A DNA stretch of 64,000 nt from G963676655 sp963676655 (GTDB taxonomy: Bacteria; Verrucomicrobiota; Lentisphaeria; Victivallales; Victivallaceae): NCBI GenBank assembly GCA_963676655.2, contig CAXXKX010000003.1:3472001-3536000 (forward strand), read 5' to 3'. Shown piece by piece: positions 1 to 9,383 of the stretch (the stretch's first letter is position 1; every line of letters begins with the position of its first letter). The position numbers and the translations under genes were made by a program. Under the pieces are notes generated by a model. It worked only from the letters and a program-made list of their open reading frames with translations, searched no databases and was not told the origin of the DNA.

Positions 1-580
1 GATTGGTTGCATTTTTTTCTATCAACTCGCAGCAGATTACAACCATGCCCTTATCCGGATCTCCGTTGAACGTCTTAAAGCGTTCAAAGAGGAATGCCGC
101 GGCTTTGGCCGGGAATGATTCAGGAGTTTCATCAGTCGGTCGACGTTCTTCGACGTAAGCAATCCCGGCTTCGGTTGTATTTGAAAGCATGTAGCGCATA
201 TCCGGATTGTGGGCGCAATCAAGAAATTCCTCGTAGTTTTCATACGGGGACAGACCGCGGCTTATACAGGTTATGACCTCTTTCTTTTCCTGCAGTTCGC
301 CATCAAGATAGCCGCGCTGCAGCAGGGTATACATTCCGTCCTGTTCATTCAGCAAATGCGCGATTCCAACCTGGATTGGCTGTACTACTACGACTTTTCC
401 ATTAAAAAGTCCGGCTTTATTCAGGCAATTGATTTTCCAGTCGGCGAAAGCGCGAAGGAAGTTGCCTTCGCCAAATTGGATAATTCTTTCCGGCATCTGG
501 TCAAAAGGCCCAACCTCAAGACCTTCCATAAGTTCCGGTTGCGATTGCAATAAATTAAAATTTAATTGTTCCATTATCAT
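1..580 (-). CDS. uxaB: Tagaturonate reductase (altronate oxidoreductase), partial, 3' end outside window
   Basis: Reading the minus strand from ATG at 580 gives an uninterrupted ~193-residue N-terminal part that continues past the window edge. It matches the mannitol-dehydrogenase/UxaB family: the near-N-terminal block RIIQFGEGNFLRAF is the Rossmann nucleotide-binding segment, followed by VVVVQPI, NEQDGMYTLLQRG, ITCISRGLSPYENY and SNTTEAGIAYVEE, which are typical of tagaturonate reductase. The enzyme interconverts tagaturonate and altronate with NAD(H) in the cytoplasm during galacturonate use. A second ATG at 574 is an equally possible start; no strong Shine-Dalgarno sequence is visible. It is divergent from the GntR-type regulator at 980, which suggests a pectin or uronate response. 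Family assignment is confident; substrate follows from the family. Confidence 0.85.
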   Translation of the reverse strand, partial: MIMEQLNFNLLQSQPELMEGLEVGPFDQMPERIIQFGEGNFLRAFADWKINCLNKAGLFNGKVVVVQPIQVGIAHLLNEQDGMYTLLQRGYLDGELQEKKEVITCISRGLSPYENYEEFLDCAHNPDMRYMLSNTTEAGIAYVEERRPTDETPESFPAKAAAFLFERFKTFNGDPDKGMVVICCELIEKNATN

Positions 581-639
581 ATCTTTTCTATTTGTTATCA
601 GTTATGAAAATCCAATATGGATTTAGAGATAAAGCCCAT

Positions 640-668
640 AATATACACTTAGTTAAGTGGTTTTACAA
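640..668 (-). promoter_or_regulatory. uxaB promoter with operator palindrome in the spacer
   Basis: On the minus strand TTGTAA (668-663) and TATATT (645-640) are separated by exactly 17 nt, about 60 nt upstream of uxaB. The spacer contains the inverted repeat CACTTA-N2-TAAGTG (646-659), a typical repressor position between -35 and -10. The rest of the 581-979 gap holds the divergent regulator promoter (915-943); 669-914 is AT-rich and shows nothing else I can name. Confidence 0.5.
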
Positions 669-914
669 TTAACATAAAAAGTTAATCATTGATTATTTAC
701 ACGGATTGTCACATGGGTATCAGATTGGATTAAAATGATAAGATATTATGATTTATTCATGTTTTTTAAGTTTTTTTGAACGATTTCTTAATCTGGTTTC
801 ATTCGCTCATTTTAAGTTCATTATTTTAAGATAATGACGCTTTTAAGTCATGCGTTTTAAAACTACATGGAATTTTATTATGTATATAGTTTTAATTTTT
901 TATAATAACACCTG

Positions 915-967
915 TTGACTTTTTTGATATCATCGGTTATAATATGTTTATATAAGCACTAATATAA
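915..967 (+). promoter_or_regulatory. Promoter and possible operator of GntR-type regulator
   Basis: TTGACT (915-920), a 17-nt spacer and TATAAT (938-943) make a near-consensus sigma70 promoter. An inverted repeat TTATAT-N8-ATATAA at 948-967 covers the expected transcription start and may be an autoregulatory operator. The Shine-Dalgarno AAGAGG (966-971) directly follows. Confidence 0.6.
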
Positions 968-979
968 GAGGTTATATTG

Positions 980-2086
980 ATGGCAAAAGCACAATATCAA
1001 ATCATTACAAACGCATTGATGGAACAAATCCGGAAGGGAAAGTTTAAACCTGGAGACCGGATACCGTCGGCAAGTGAATTGTGCGATACCTATTCGGTTA
1101 GCCAGATTACCGCGCTGCGGGTATTCAAAGAACTGACCAGCGGTAATTTTATTTCAAAAAAAGAAGGTCGCGGTTATTATGTGAAAGGCAGTTCAAGCAC
1201 TAATAAACCTGAAGTATTGCGTGGAGCAATCGGCAGTTTACTGCGTCCGCTGCGTCCCTGGCAGATTGACGATAATTATTTCAATGAGATCAATTGCGCG
1301 GTTCAGAATGAAGCCGGAAGACGAAGACTGAACTTGTTATGGACATACGCCTGCAGTCCATTGAATGAACATTACGCGCCGCCGCATCATTTACAACTTG
1401 AAATGCAGCGTGCGGCATTGGCAATGGCGGATAAAGTTGACGGCTTTCTGCTGGACGAACGAATTGCCGATGAGGTAATAGCTGAAATACAAAAACAGAC
1501 CAGAAAACCTCTGGTGCTGATAAACCGCAGAACCAGGTTGCCAGTCGATACCGTAAATCCGGCAAGTATGCCGGGGGCGATGAAAATGGCGGAAACGGCG
1601 ATCAAATTCGGTTACGAATATTTTATTATCTGCGAATCCGGCGAGGTTAATGTCAAGGAACGTGGTGATTTTTTCAAACAATTTCTTTTGACGCATGGAA
1701 TTATGGAAGAGAATATTACCCATGTTCACGACTGTCATATCAATCCGCATGACGTGAGTATGAATACGCTCTTTTCACATATAGCAACTGGTAAGAAGAA
1801 AAACTTGCGTACTTTTATTTTTTGCGTAACAGACTCTTTTGCGCGTTCGATTTGCCGCGAAATGAAATTTGGTGAAATGACGCCCGGCAAAGATGTCGGG
1901 TTGGCTGGTTTTGGTGGTTTTGGGCAAGCTACCATGGAGGCCCCGGAATTGGCAACTGTGGATATAAAATCCACTGATATGGGTATCCTGGCGGTCGACA
2001 AACTGTTGTACAAAATTGCTAATCCTTTTGTTAAGACAGCAAACCACACACCGGATTTTGAATTACGCTTCGGCGAAACGATGTAA
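980..2086 (+). CDS. GntR-family regulator with LacI-type sugar-binding domain
   Basis: The product has about 368 residues. Residues ~1-70 form a GntR winged helix (FKPGDRIPSASELCDTYSVS, then a GRGYYVKG wing). The rest resembles the periplasmic-binding-protein-like effector domain of LacI/AraR regulators (VGLAGFGGF and TVDIKSTDMG near the C-terminus), so a sugar or sugar acid is the likely effector. I place the start at ATG 980, since AAGAGG lies 8 nt upstream; a TTG at 977 is in frame but less likely. The gene is divergent from uxaB and 72 nt upstream of a pseudopilin gene followed by a DUF4838 gene, so it probably controls one or both sides. The effector is unknown. Confidence 0.85.
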   Translation: MAKAQYQIITNALMEQIRKGKFKPGDRIPSASELCDTYSVSQITALRVFKELTSGNFISKKEGRGYYVKGSSSTNKPEVLRGAIGSLLRPLRPWQIDDNYFNEINCAVQNEAGRRRLNLLWTYACSPLNEHYAPPHHLQLEMQRAALAMADKVDGFLLDERIADEVIAEIQKQTRKPLVLINRRTRLPVDTVNPASMPGAMKMAETAIKFGYEYFIICESGEVNVKERGDFFKQFLLTHGIMEENITHVHDCHINPHDVSMNTLFSHIATGKKKNLRTFIFCVTDSFARSICREMKFGEMTPGKDVGLAGFGGFGQATMEAPELATVDIKSTDMGILAVDKLLYKIANPFVKTANHTPDFELRFGETM

Positions 2087-2158
2087 CAAGCAGCAGAAAT
2101 ATAAAAATTTTCAGCCAAACTGAATAAACTTATACAAAATAAATCGAAAGGATGTAAA

Positions 2159-2809
2159 GTGAAAAGAGCAATATTCACTTTGATCGAATTGCTGGTCGTG
2201 ATAGCGATCATTGCAATCCTTGCCAGTATGCTTTTGCCGGCGCTGAACCAGGCTCGGGAAAAAGCAAAATCAATAGCTTGCGTTAACAATCTGAAACAGA
2301 TAGGGCAGGGCGTGGCCCTGTATCAAGCCGATTTCAACGGGTATTATGTTGGTAAAATCAATACAAGCACAGTTTTTTTCAATAACCTTGAGCCATATTT
2401 GAACCTTGTCAACGATTCATCGCTTGGTACAAGAAAAACCATTTACACCTGTCCCTCGGATACCTGGAGAATTACCCAAGGGGCAAGTCTTAAGGCCAGT
2501 TATGCCCAGAACTATTATATGCACTGGGACAGTACAAGCGAGCCCCAAATGATGCGTCCGTCAACCATCAAAAGTCCCAGTCAGTATATTTATCTTTTTG
2601 ACGGCAGATATACCTATCTGAATCGCGGCTGGCCGTTGGTCGCATCGATGAACACTTACCCGTTTAAAGCCTCTGCGACCGATGAGATTGGCGGGGAATT
2701 CCGGCATGCAAACCGGATGAATACCTTGATGGGCGATCTTCATGCAACCAGTTTTAAGCTGCCTGACGTACTTGATACAAAGTCAAAATATATTTTATAC
2801 AAACCATAA
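2159..2809 (+). CDS. Prepilin-type N-terminal / H-X9-DG pseudopilin (P1)
   Basis: The 216-residue protein has the type IV prepilin/type II secretion pseudopilin N-terminus FTLIELLVVIAIIAILASML with the conserved Glu at +5, one hydrophobic helix, and a variable globular region. The C-terminal box is H-X9-D (RHANRMNTLMGDLH), with DL in place of the usual DG. Start is GTG 2159 behind GAAAGGA (2146-2151). The residue before the cleavage site is Ile, not the usual Gly. A structural role in a secretion pseudopilus or surface display is inferred from the family. The secreted DUF4838 gene begins 27 nt downstream, so the two are almost certainly cotranscribed. Confidence 0.85.
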   Translation: MKRAIFTLIELLVVIAIIAILASMLLPALNQAREKAKSIACVNNLKQIGQGVALYQADFNGYYVGKINTSTVFFNNLEPYLNLVNDSSLGTRKTIYTCPSDTWRITQGASLKASYAQNYYMHWDSTSEPQMMRPSTIKSPSQYIYLFDGRYTYLNRGWPLVASMNTYPFKASATDEIGGEFRHANRMNTLMGDLHATSFKLPDVLDTKSKYILYKP

Positions 2810-2836
2810 CCACCCAAGAAAGATCACCTTATCATC

Positions 2837-5824
2837 ATGGCTCGTTTAATCCTTTTAATTTGCTGTACCTCGTTAATCGTGAATTGCTTTGCCGCGGTTC
2901 CGCATAAAATTTCAATCGGTAAAAAGCCGGTTATGACCTTGACCCGAAACAATGTTGAAATAGTTGTTCCGGTCGGATCCGTCAAGCAAATCGGGTTTGC
3001 CGCGTCCGAACTGCAACAATTTCTGGGAGAAGCGCTTGGTGGACGTATTCCGATATCCAATAAACCATCCTCAGGTAAGACGTCGATTATTCTTGGCGAA
3101 AACGCTTTATCCAGAAAAGCGGGTTTAAGCCTCAAGGGGTTGCCTCGGGACGGATATATAATCAAAACAGTTGGTAAGGATATTTATATTCTCGGTAAAG
3201 ATGATCCTAAGGCGGACCCCGCGCGGTCCATGAGCAAAGGTGTATGGATTCATTATTATGAGCGTGGAACATTGTTCGGAGTTTACAGTTTTCTGGAACA
3301 GGCTGCCGGGGTGCGATTCTATTTTCCCGGCAAAATGGGGACTGTTGTACCAAAACATCATGACTTGAAATTAGGTGCCTTTGACATTGTAGATTATCCT
3401 GACTTTACCTCACGCAAATATTCGATCTACAGCGGTCGCTGGTATGAAGGGAAAGACCGGGGCAAGAACATTCTGCCCGGCAAGAATTTGAACATTTACC
3501 GTTTGCGTATGGAAACCAAATATATCCCGAACTGTCACGGACTTTCACGACTGGGGTATCTGGAACGTTTTGGTAAGTCTCATCCTGAATATTTTGCCTT
3601 GATGACCTCCGGCAAGCGCCATAACAACCCAGGGATGCCGCACCCCGGACAGTTGTGTTACAACAGCAAGGTTCGTGATGAGATCGCAAAAGACGCCGAA
3701 GCGTTTTTGCGTGGAAAACCCGCCTCCAGCCGCGGCGCCTGTCGTAAAGGCCGGGTATGCTGGGACCTGAGCGGTTTTCAACCGGGGTATTTCAATGTGA
3801 TGCCGCAGGACGCCATGTATCCTTGCCGGTGCGACAAATGTAAAAAATATTTTGCCGGAGGGGACCAGGCGATGAGTGAATTTATTTGGGGATTTACCGC
3901 CGATATAGCTAACCGCCTGAAGAAAAATGGCGTTCCCGGAAAAGTCACAATGATGGCCTACCCGCCGTATCGGAGTATCCCGAAGACCGTAGATATTCCG
4001 GACAATGTGATGGTAATGACTGCGGTTCGCGGTCCATGGGATGAACATTTGCCGAAATTTAAGCAAAAAAATGACCAACTGATAAAAGACTGGGTCAAGA
4101 AATGCCATGGTAAGAAGACCTGGCTGTGGAATTATGCCAATAAGTACGGTAAACTGGAAATTTCCGGACTTCCGGCTTTAACGCCCAAAGCGATAGGCAG
4201 CTACTACAAGCGTCAGGCTCCATATATTTTCGGGGCGTATCTGCAGTCCGGGACGGATTATTATCTGTTTAATCATCTGAACCTCTATGTTTTCAGCAAA
4301 GTGGCGTGGGACAATAAGACCGATGTTGACGCGTTGCTGAAAGAATACTATCAGAAGATGTACGGTCCGGCGGCCGGGGCGATGGAACAAATATTCAACC
4401 GGTTGGAATATCTCTGGCTTTACAAGATTGCCGGTAAGCCGATCGATACTCCGTTAGGGCCGCAATGCCTGCCCCCGGCTGATTATCAGATTTGGGAGGA
4501 GATATATTCTCCCAAAGAGCTGAGTTCTTTGAATAAAGAATTTGATCAGGCTGAAAAGCTGGCTGTAAAGGATAAAGATTCTCTGGCCAGGGTCAAGTTT
4601 ATGCGAAAAGAGCTTTTTGGTCCGTTGTTGGCTGCTTCTGAGAAATATCGTAAGAATAAAAATGAGATAGCGGACTTGAAGTTTGCCGTCAAATCAGTTC
4701 CAGCCGGACAGAAGGTCGTGTTGGACGGCAAACTTGATGATGCTGCTTGGAAGCTGAGCAAAAAGATTTTTCTGGTTCCATATCGGGACAGCAAAGGCAG
4801 GAAGGTTTTGACTTCAGTTGCTGGCTTGAGTGACGGGAAAAACCTCTACTTCGGGTTTGATTGCGCGGAACCTTTGATGAGTAAAATTGTGGCGACAAAG
4901 CGCAAGCCTGATGATTCTTCGATCTGGCGAGACTCGGAAGTTGAAATATTCCTTAATCCGTCCGGGGACCGCAAGAATTATTATCAATGGATGATCAATG
5001 CTGTCGGTTCGATGGTTGATATCAAATGTAAAAAAATTGGAACCGGTAATACCGGCGATGTAAAATGGAGCAGTAATGCGACTGCCGCTGTTCATAGATA
5101 TAAAGACCGGTGGACCGCTGAAATAGCCATTCCGGTTGCCTGCCTCGAGGGTTTCAGCTCAAAAGGATTTCCCGCAAACTTTAACCGTAACCGGGTATTG
5201 TCCGGGGCAAAGGATTATTTGAAACTGTATACCTGGAGCCCGTTTCTCAGGACCGGTTTTCATGATTTGCAGAATTTTGGCTCAATTGTTTTTGGCGAGG
5301 TTAAGGATGGTTCCATAATTAATAATGGTGACTTTACAACTAAACCGCGCGGGCGAACCCTGGGTAAGTGGCTCGGGCCTCAGAAAAAAAACATGAAACC
5401 GGGGCAGACCTGGGGATTGGACAATAGCGTTTTCAGAGTCGGCGGACAAAGCATCAAACTGTCCGATTCAAAGGGCTTGACCAAGATCGGCTTAACCCAG
5501 ATGCTGCCTCAGCTTAAGCCGGATACAAAATACCTCTTGACTTTTTTTGTTAAAACTCAGGATATAGTTCCGGCCGGCAAGTCTGGCGGGGCGGTCGTCA
5601 ATATCTGGGACGATAAAAATTGCTGGTATCCGAAAAACTGGTACAAAGGGACGATGCCGTGGAGCAAGCAGGGATTTGAGTTTACTACCGGACCGGATAC
5701 AAACGGCATCAGCCGTTCCGGCCCGCGTAAAGGGAGAAAAAATACTTCATATATCAGGTTGTTCCTGATAAAGTCTACCGGGACTGTATGGTTTGATGAT
5801 GTAAAGCTCCGTGAAGTTAAATAA
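2837..5824 (+). CDS. Secreted DUF4838 protein with carbohydrate-binding modules
   Basis: The 995-residue product begins with a signal peptide (hydrophobic stretch to about residue 20, ending FAA). The N-terminal region (TLTRNNVEIVVPVGS, FAASELQQFLGE) resembles the GH67-type N-terminal domain usually preceding DUF4838. The central part has the DUF4838 look: HPEYFALMTSGKR, then a Cys-rich CRCDKCKKYF and YLQSGTDYYLFNHLNLYVFS. About residues 625-825 resemble a CBM9-like domain (VLDGKLDDAAW). The last ~170 residues look like a CBM4-type jelly roll ending in VWFDDVKL. It is probably an extracytoplasmic glycan-active protein; substrate and reaction are unknown. It is paired with the pseudopilin just upstream and has a truncated paralogue at 6628. 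Confidence 0.8.
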   Translation: MARLILLICCTSLIVNCFAAVPHKISIGKKPVMTLTRNNVEIVVPVGSVKQIGFAASELQQFLGEALGGRIPISNKPSSGKTSIILGENALSRKAGLSLKGLPRDGYIIKTVGKDIYILGKDDPKADPARSMSKGVWIHYYERGTLFGVYSFLEQAAGVRFYFPGKMGTVVPKHHDLKLGAFDIVDYPDFTSRKYSIYSGRWYEGKDRGKNILPGKNLNIYRLRMETKYIPNCHGLSRLGYLERFGKSHPEYFALMTSGKRHNNPGMPHPGQLCYNSKVRDEIAKDAEAFLRGKPASSRGACRKGRVCWDLSGFQPGYFNVMPQDAMYPCRCDKCKKYFAGGDQAMSEFIWGFTADIANRLKKNGVPGKVTMMAYPPYRSIPKTVDIPDNVMVMTAVRGPWDEHLPKFKQKNDQLIKDWVKKCHGKKTWLWNYANKYGKLEISGLPALTPKAIGSYYKRQAPYIFGAYLQSGTDYYLFNHLNLYVFSKVAWDNKTDVDALLKEYYQKMYGPAAGAMEQIFNRLEYLWLYKIAGKPIDTPLGPQCLPPADYQIWEEIYSPKELSSLNKEFDQAEKLAVKDKDSLARVKFMRKELFGPLLAASEKYRKNKNEIADLKFAVKSVPAGQKVVLDGKLDDAAWKLSKKIFLVPYRDSKGRKVLTSVAGLSDGKNLYFGFDCAEPLMSKIVATKRKPDDSSIWRDSEVEIFLNPSGDRKNYYQWMINAVGSMVDIKCKKIGTGNTGDVKWSSNATAAVHRYKDRWTAEIAIPVACLEGFSSKGFPANFNRNRVLSGAKDYLKLYTWSPFLRTGFHDLQNFGSIVFGEVKDGSIINNGDFTTKPRGRTLGKWLGPQKKNMKPGQTWGLDNSVFRVGGQSIKLSDSKGLTKIGLTQMLPQLKPDTKYLLTFFVKTQDIVPAGKSGGAVVNIWDDKNCWYPKNWYKGTMPWSKQGFEFTTGPDTNGISRSGPRKGRKNTSYIRLFLIKSTGTVWFDDVKLREVK

Positions 5825-5888
5825 TATCTCAAAATCCAGGATAATGACACGTTAAATTAATAAAATAAAATTTGAAAGGGAACTGTAA

Positions 5889-6557
<669 letters not shown>

Positions 6558-6627
6558 TTTAAAAAAATTCCCCGGGGCCTGATTTCGACCTCCGGGGAGA
6601 TTATATGAGATAATTTAGGAGAAAACG

Positions 6628-7422
6628 ATGTTGCGCCTATCCCTTTTGATTTGTTATTTATCGTTAATTTTAAATTCACATGCCGCCTCGGTGCGCAAAA
6701 TATCTATCAGTAAAAATCCGGCCTTTATGCTAAATAAAAATAATGCTGAAATAGTCCTTCCTGCCGGTTCGACTAAAGTGTCTGCTTTTGCCGCTTCCGA
6801 ACTAAAAAAGATTCTCGGACAGTCCCTTTGTCCTTCAATACCAATCGTAAATAAAATTAATAAAAGCAAAGTATCAATTATCATTGGTGATAATGCTCTA
6901 TCTCAAAAAGCCGGAATAAGCCTGGCTGGTGTGCCGCGTGACGGTTACGTTATCAAACCTATCGGCAAGCAAATCTATATTGTTGGCAAGGATGATCCAA
7001 AAGCTGATCCCCAAAGGGTGTTGAAAAGCGGTTACTGGGCTCTGCTGCATGAACGCGGCACATTATTCGGTGTATATGACTTTCTGGAGCGTTTTGACGG
7101 GGTAAGGTTTTATTTCCCGGGTAAACTTGGAACGATTGTGCCTGAACATAAGGCTCTTGCCATACCGGAAATCAATATTATTGATTGTCCAGGCTATACC
7201 GTCAGAAAAACTTCTTACGCCAGCGGCAAATGGTTTGAGCTCGGCAAGCACAAAGATGGCATGCGGGAAAAGAACTTGAACTATTACCGAACCAGACAGG
7301 AAACTCGCTATATTCCGAACTGCCACGGCTTGGCACGCATGGACTATCTGAACCGTTTTGGAAAAATGCATCCTGAATATTTCGCCGAGAAAGGCAGTGC
7401 CGGAAGGATTCTGACAGGGTGA
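6628..7422 (+). pseudogene. Truncated DUF4838 gene (N-terminal fragment of a paralogue)
   Basis: The 264 residues track the N-terminus of the 2837 protein closely: signal peptide, the ISKNPAFMLNKNNAEIVLPAGS block, GDNALSQKAGISLAGVPRDG, GVRFYFPGKLGTIVP, and CHGLARMDYLNRFGKMHPEYF. Similarity ends after HPEYFAEKG, and a stop follows nine residues later; the central and C-terminal ~730 residues are missing. Another frame just downstream (7420-7510) stays open for about 30 codons but is not recognisably DUF4838. ATG 6628 has an AGGAGAA Shine-Dalgarno, so a short secreted product may still be made. It lies inside the segment bounded by the 89-bp direct repeats. 7423-7632 contains nothing else I can identify. 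Confidence 0.7.
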
Positions 7423-7632
7423 AAATCCCAAATTTGGCCATCCTCCCTCTTACGCCCGCTATTTTCTGTGCGGCGGGGACTGCGTAGCCGGGGATTCCAG
7501 CCGTAATTGACCGAATTCCACGGGCTCATAAATATAAAAACGATAAAGATGGTAACATTGACATGTAATTTTCAACATAAAAAAGAAGAAAAACACAGAT
7601 ATTAATACTGATTTATAAATGGGAATTAAGTT

Positions 7633-8907
7633 ATGAAAAAAATCGCAATCAGCGGAATAAGTCATCGTGCAATCAGACTCTTGCGTGAAATGGATGATGA
7701 AACTAAAAAAAACAGTCAACTTGTTGGACTGTTTGACGTCGATGATACCCGCTTCAAGGCTATCTCTGAAGTGCTTCCTGAATATTCTGGAGTCCCGACA
7801 TTTATCGGAGAGAATGCTTATGCGCAAATGCTGGAACAAACAAATCCGGATTTATTATGGGTAACTACCAGGGACAGCTTTCATGCTGAATACACAATTG
7901 CCGCGCTGCAACGTAACATTGACGTCCTTGTTGAAAAGCCAATGACTGTTACAGCTGCCGAGTCTGCTAAAGTTGTTATGGCAGAAAAGTCCAGCAAGGC
8001 ACGGGTTTATGTTGGTTATAACTATCGCTATCAGGCAATAAATATAAAAATCAAGGAATTACTGAAAGAGAATAAAGTAGGAAAAGTCACCGCGGTGGAG
8101 TTTCTATCATATAAAGAAGAAAATCACGGCTCAAGCTTTTTCCGCCGCTGGAACCGTATGCGCGAAAATTCCGGAGGCGTACCGAACTGTAAAGAAGGAC
8201 ATTATTTCGACTTGGTGAACTGGTGGCTTGACGATTATGCGGAAGAAGTTTTCGCCTATACCGGCTTAAAATATTATGGTCCGGAAGGGGAAACCAACCC
8301 CCGGAAAGTTGATGGGCGCATGTGCCACAGCTGTCCTGATATCGCAAATTGCCCATACGAAAACAACCGCAAAGGAACAAGTGACGCGCATGTAAACTCA
8401 TTACGCGGCAAACATGCTGAATACTATAAAGACTATCGACCGGATATGTGCATCTACGACTCTGAAATCAATACTGAAGATACCTTCAGCGCAGTATTCA
8501 AATATCACAATGGAGTCTTCCTGACCTATTCAGCCAATTACTCAAGCCCATTCTCATGCCATCGAGTAGTTATCAACGGCACGCAGGGGCGCCTGGAACT
8601 TGGAAACGGGTTCAGTTCCAAAGGGCATAACTTGATTGATTTGGCACTAGTGTTCAGACCTTTATTCAGTAATGAAGACGAGATTATAAAAGTAAAACAT
8701 TACCCGGGTGGACATGATGGTGGCGACCCCAGATTGCTGCGGGACATTATCATAGGTGATGTGTATGAAGAAGCCCTGGCTGATTCCAGAGACGGTGCGA
8801 TGTCTGTAAGCATGGGGGAAGGTATTTGGCGTTCCGGCAAAGAGCATCGTCCTATTAAACTTTCCTATGAATTATATAATTCCGGGAATAAATACGTCAA
8901 TATCTGA
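7633..8907 (+). CDS. Gfo/Idh/MocA-family oxidoreductase with a pseudopilin-derived C-terminal tail
   Basis: The 424-residue product has an N-terminal Rossmann fold (KIAISGISHRAIRLLREM) and the family EKP motif (DVLVEKPMTVT, near residue 100), whose Lys binds cofactor and substrate. A C-terminal alpha/beta domain includes a Cys-rich loop CHSCPDIANC. Such enzymes oxidise or reduce sugars, inositols or glycosidic rings using NAD(P). No signal peptide is visible, so it should be cytoplasmic. The last 14 residues (YELYNSGNKYVNI) repeat the end of pseudopilin P2 and come from the duplicated 89-bp segment, so the native C-terminus may have been replaced. It converges on glnK. Substrate is unknown. 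Confidence 0.85.
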   Translation: MKKIAISGISHRAIRLLREMDDETKKNSQLVGLFDVDDTRFKAISEVLPEYSGVPTFIGENAYAQMLEQTNPDLLWVTTRDSFHAEYTIAALQRNIDVLVEKPMTVTAAESAKVVMAEKSSKARVYVGYNYRYQAINIKIKELLKENKVGKVTAVEFLSYKEENHGSSFFRRWNRMRENSGGVPNCKEGHYFDLVNWWLDDYAEEVFAYTGLKYYGPEGETNPRKVDGRMCHSCPDIANCPYENNRKGTSDAHVNSLRGKHAEYYKDYRPDMCIYDSEINTEDTFSAVFKYHNGVFLTYSANYSSPFSCHRVVINGTQGRLELGNGFSSKGHNLIDLALVFRPLFSNEDEIIKVKHYPGGHDGGDPRLLRDIIIGDVYEEALADSRDGAMSVSMGEGIWRSGKEHRPIKLSYELYNSGNKYVNI

Positions 8908-8953
8908 TTTCAAAAAAATCCCCGGCGGCCTGATCTCGGCCTCCAGGGAGATT
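8864..8953. repeat. Long direct repeat, copy B (3' end of Gfo/Idh gene plus terminator)
   Basis: This is the second copy of the 6514-6602 repeat, 90 bp. It supplies the last codons and the stop of the Gfo/Idh gene and contains the hairpin that sits just beyond glnK on the opposite strand. Copies A and B bound a ~2.26-kb stretch with the truncated DUF4838 gene and the oxidoreductase. Confidence 0.85.
8911..8950 (-). terminator. Rho-independent terminator of amtB-glnK
   Basis: Starting 15 nt beyond the glnK stop, the minus strand reads CCC-TGGA-GGCC-loop-GGCC-G-CCGGGG and then A followed by seven T. The GGCC/GGCC core with outer CCC/GGG pairs and the T run fit an intrinsic terminator. Confidence 0.6.
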
Positions 8954-8965
8954 GAATAATATATT

Positions 8966-9307
8966 TCAGCCGATAGCGTCGTTTCCTTGTTCCCCGGTCC
9001 GGATTCTAACGCATTTTTGCAGTTCGGTTACAAAGATTTTGCCGTCACCGATATTTCCGGAGCGCGCACCTTTGATAATTGCCTCGATACAGGGTTCGAC
9101 AAATTCGTCGTTAACCGCGATATCAATCTTGATCTTTTCGAGCAGATTTACTTTGTAAACCTTACCGCGATAAGATTCGGTATAGCCCCGTTGCTGGCCG
9201 CAGCCACGAACTTTATGTACGGTCATTTTATGAATTTCCGCATCGAACAGGGCTTCCTTGACGCTCTCAAGGGCCTCCGGCTGGATTATTGCTTCCACTT
9301 TTTTCAT
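8966..9307 (-). CDS. glnK: P-II family nitrogen regulator
   Basis: The 113-residue product is the usual P-II length. It starts MKKVEAIIQPEALESVKEAL, has the T-loop segment QQRGYTESYRGKVYKV with the Tyr equivalent to the uridylylated Tyr51, and shows the nucleotide-binding signature IGDGKIFV followed by RIRTGE. P-II proteins sense 2-oxoglutarate and ATP/ADP and, as GlnK, block the AmtB channel. Here it lies 76 nt downstream of amtB on the same strand, the reverse of the E. coli order, and shares its sigma54-type promoter. Naming it glnK rather than glnB rests on this linkage. Confidence 0.93.
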   Translation of the reverse strand: MKKVEAIIQPEALESVKEALFDAEIHKMTVHKVRGCGQQRGYTESYRGKVYKVNLLEKIKIDIAVNDEFVEPCIEAIIKGARSGNIGDGKIFVTELQKCVRIRTGEQGNDAIG

Positions 9308-9383
9308 GATATTTATTCCAGTGTATTTATTGATTTCAAAAAAATTAATTCACTTTTTTTCATTTATATCGCAGTTCGACAAA

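Noticed and set aside
1735..2289. 184-codon minus-strand open frame
   Set aside because: It is a shadow of the GntR regulator and the pseudopilin N-terminus; similar shadows recur opposite every pseudopilin.
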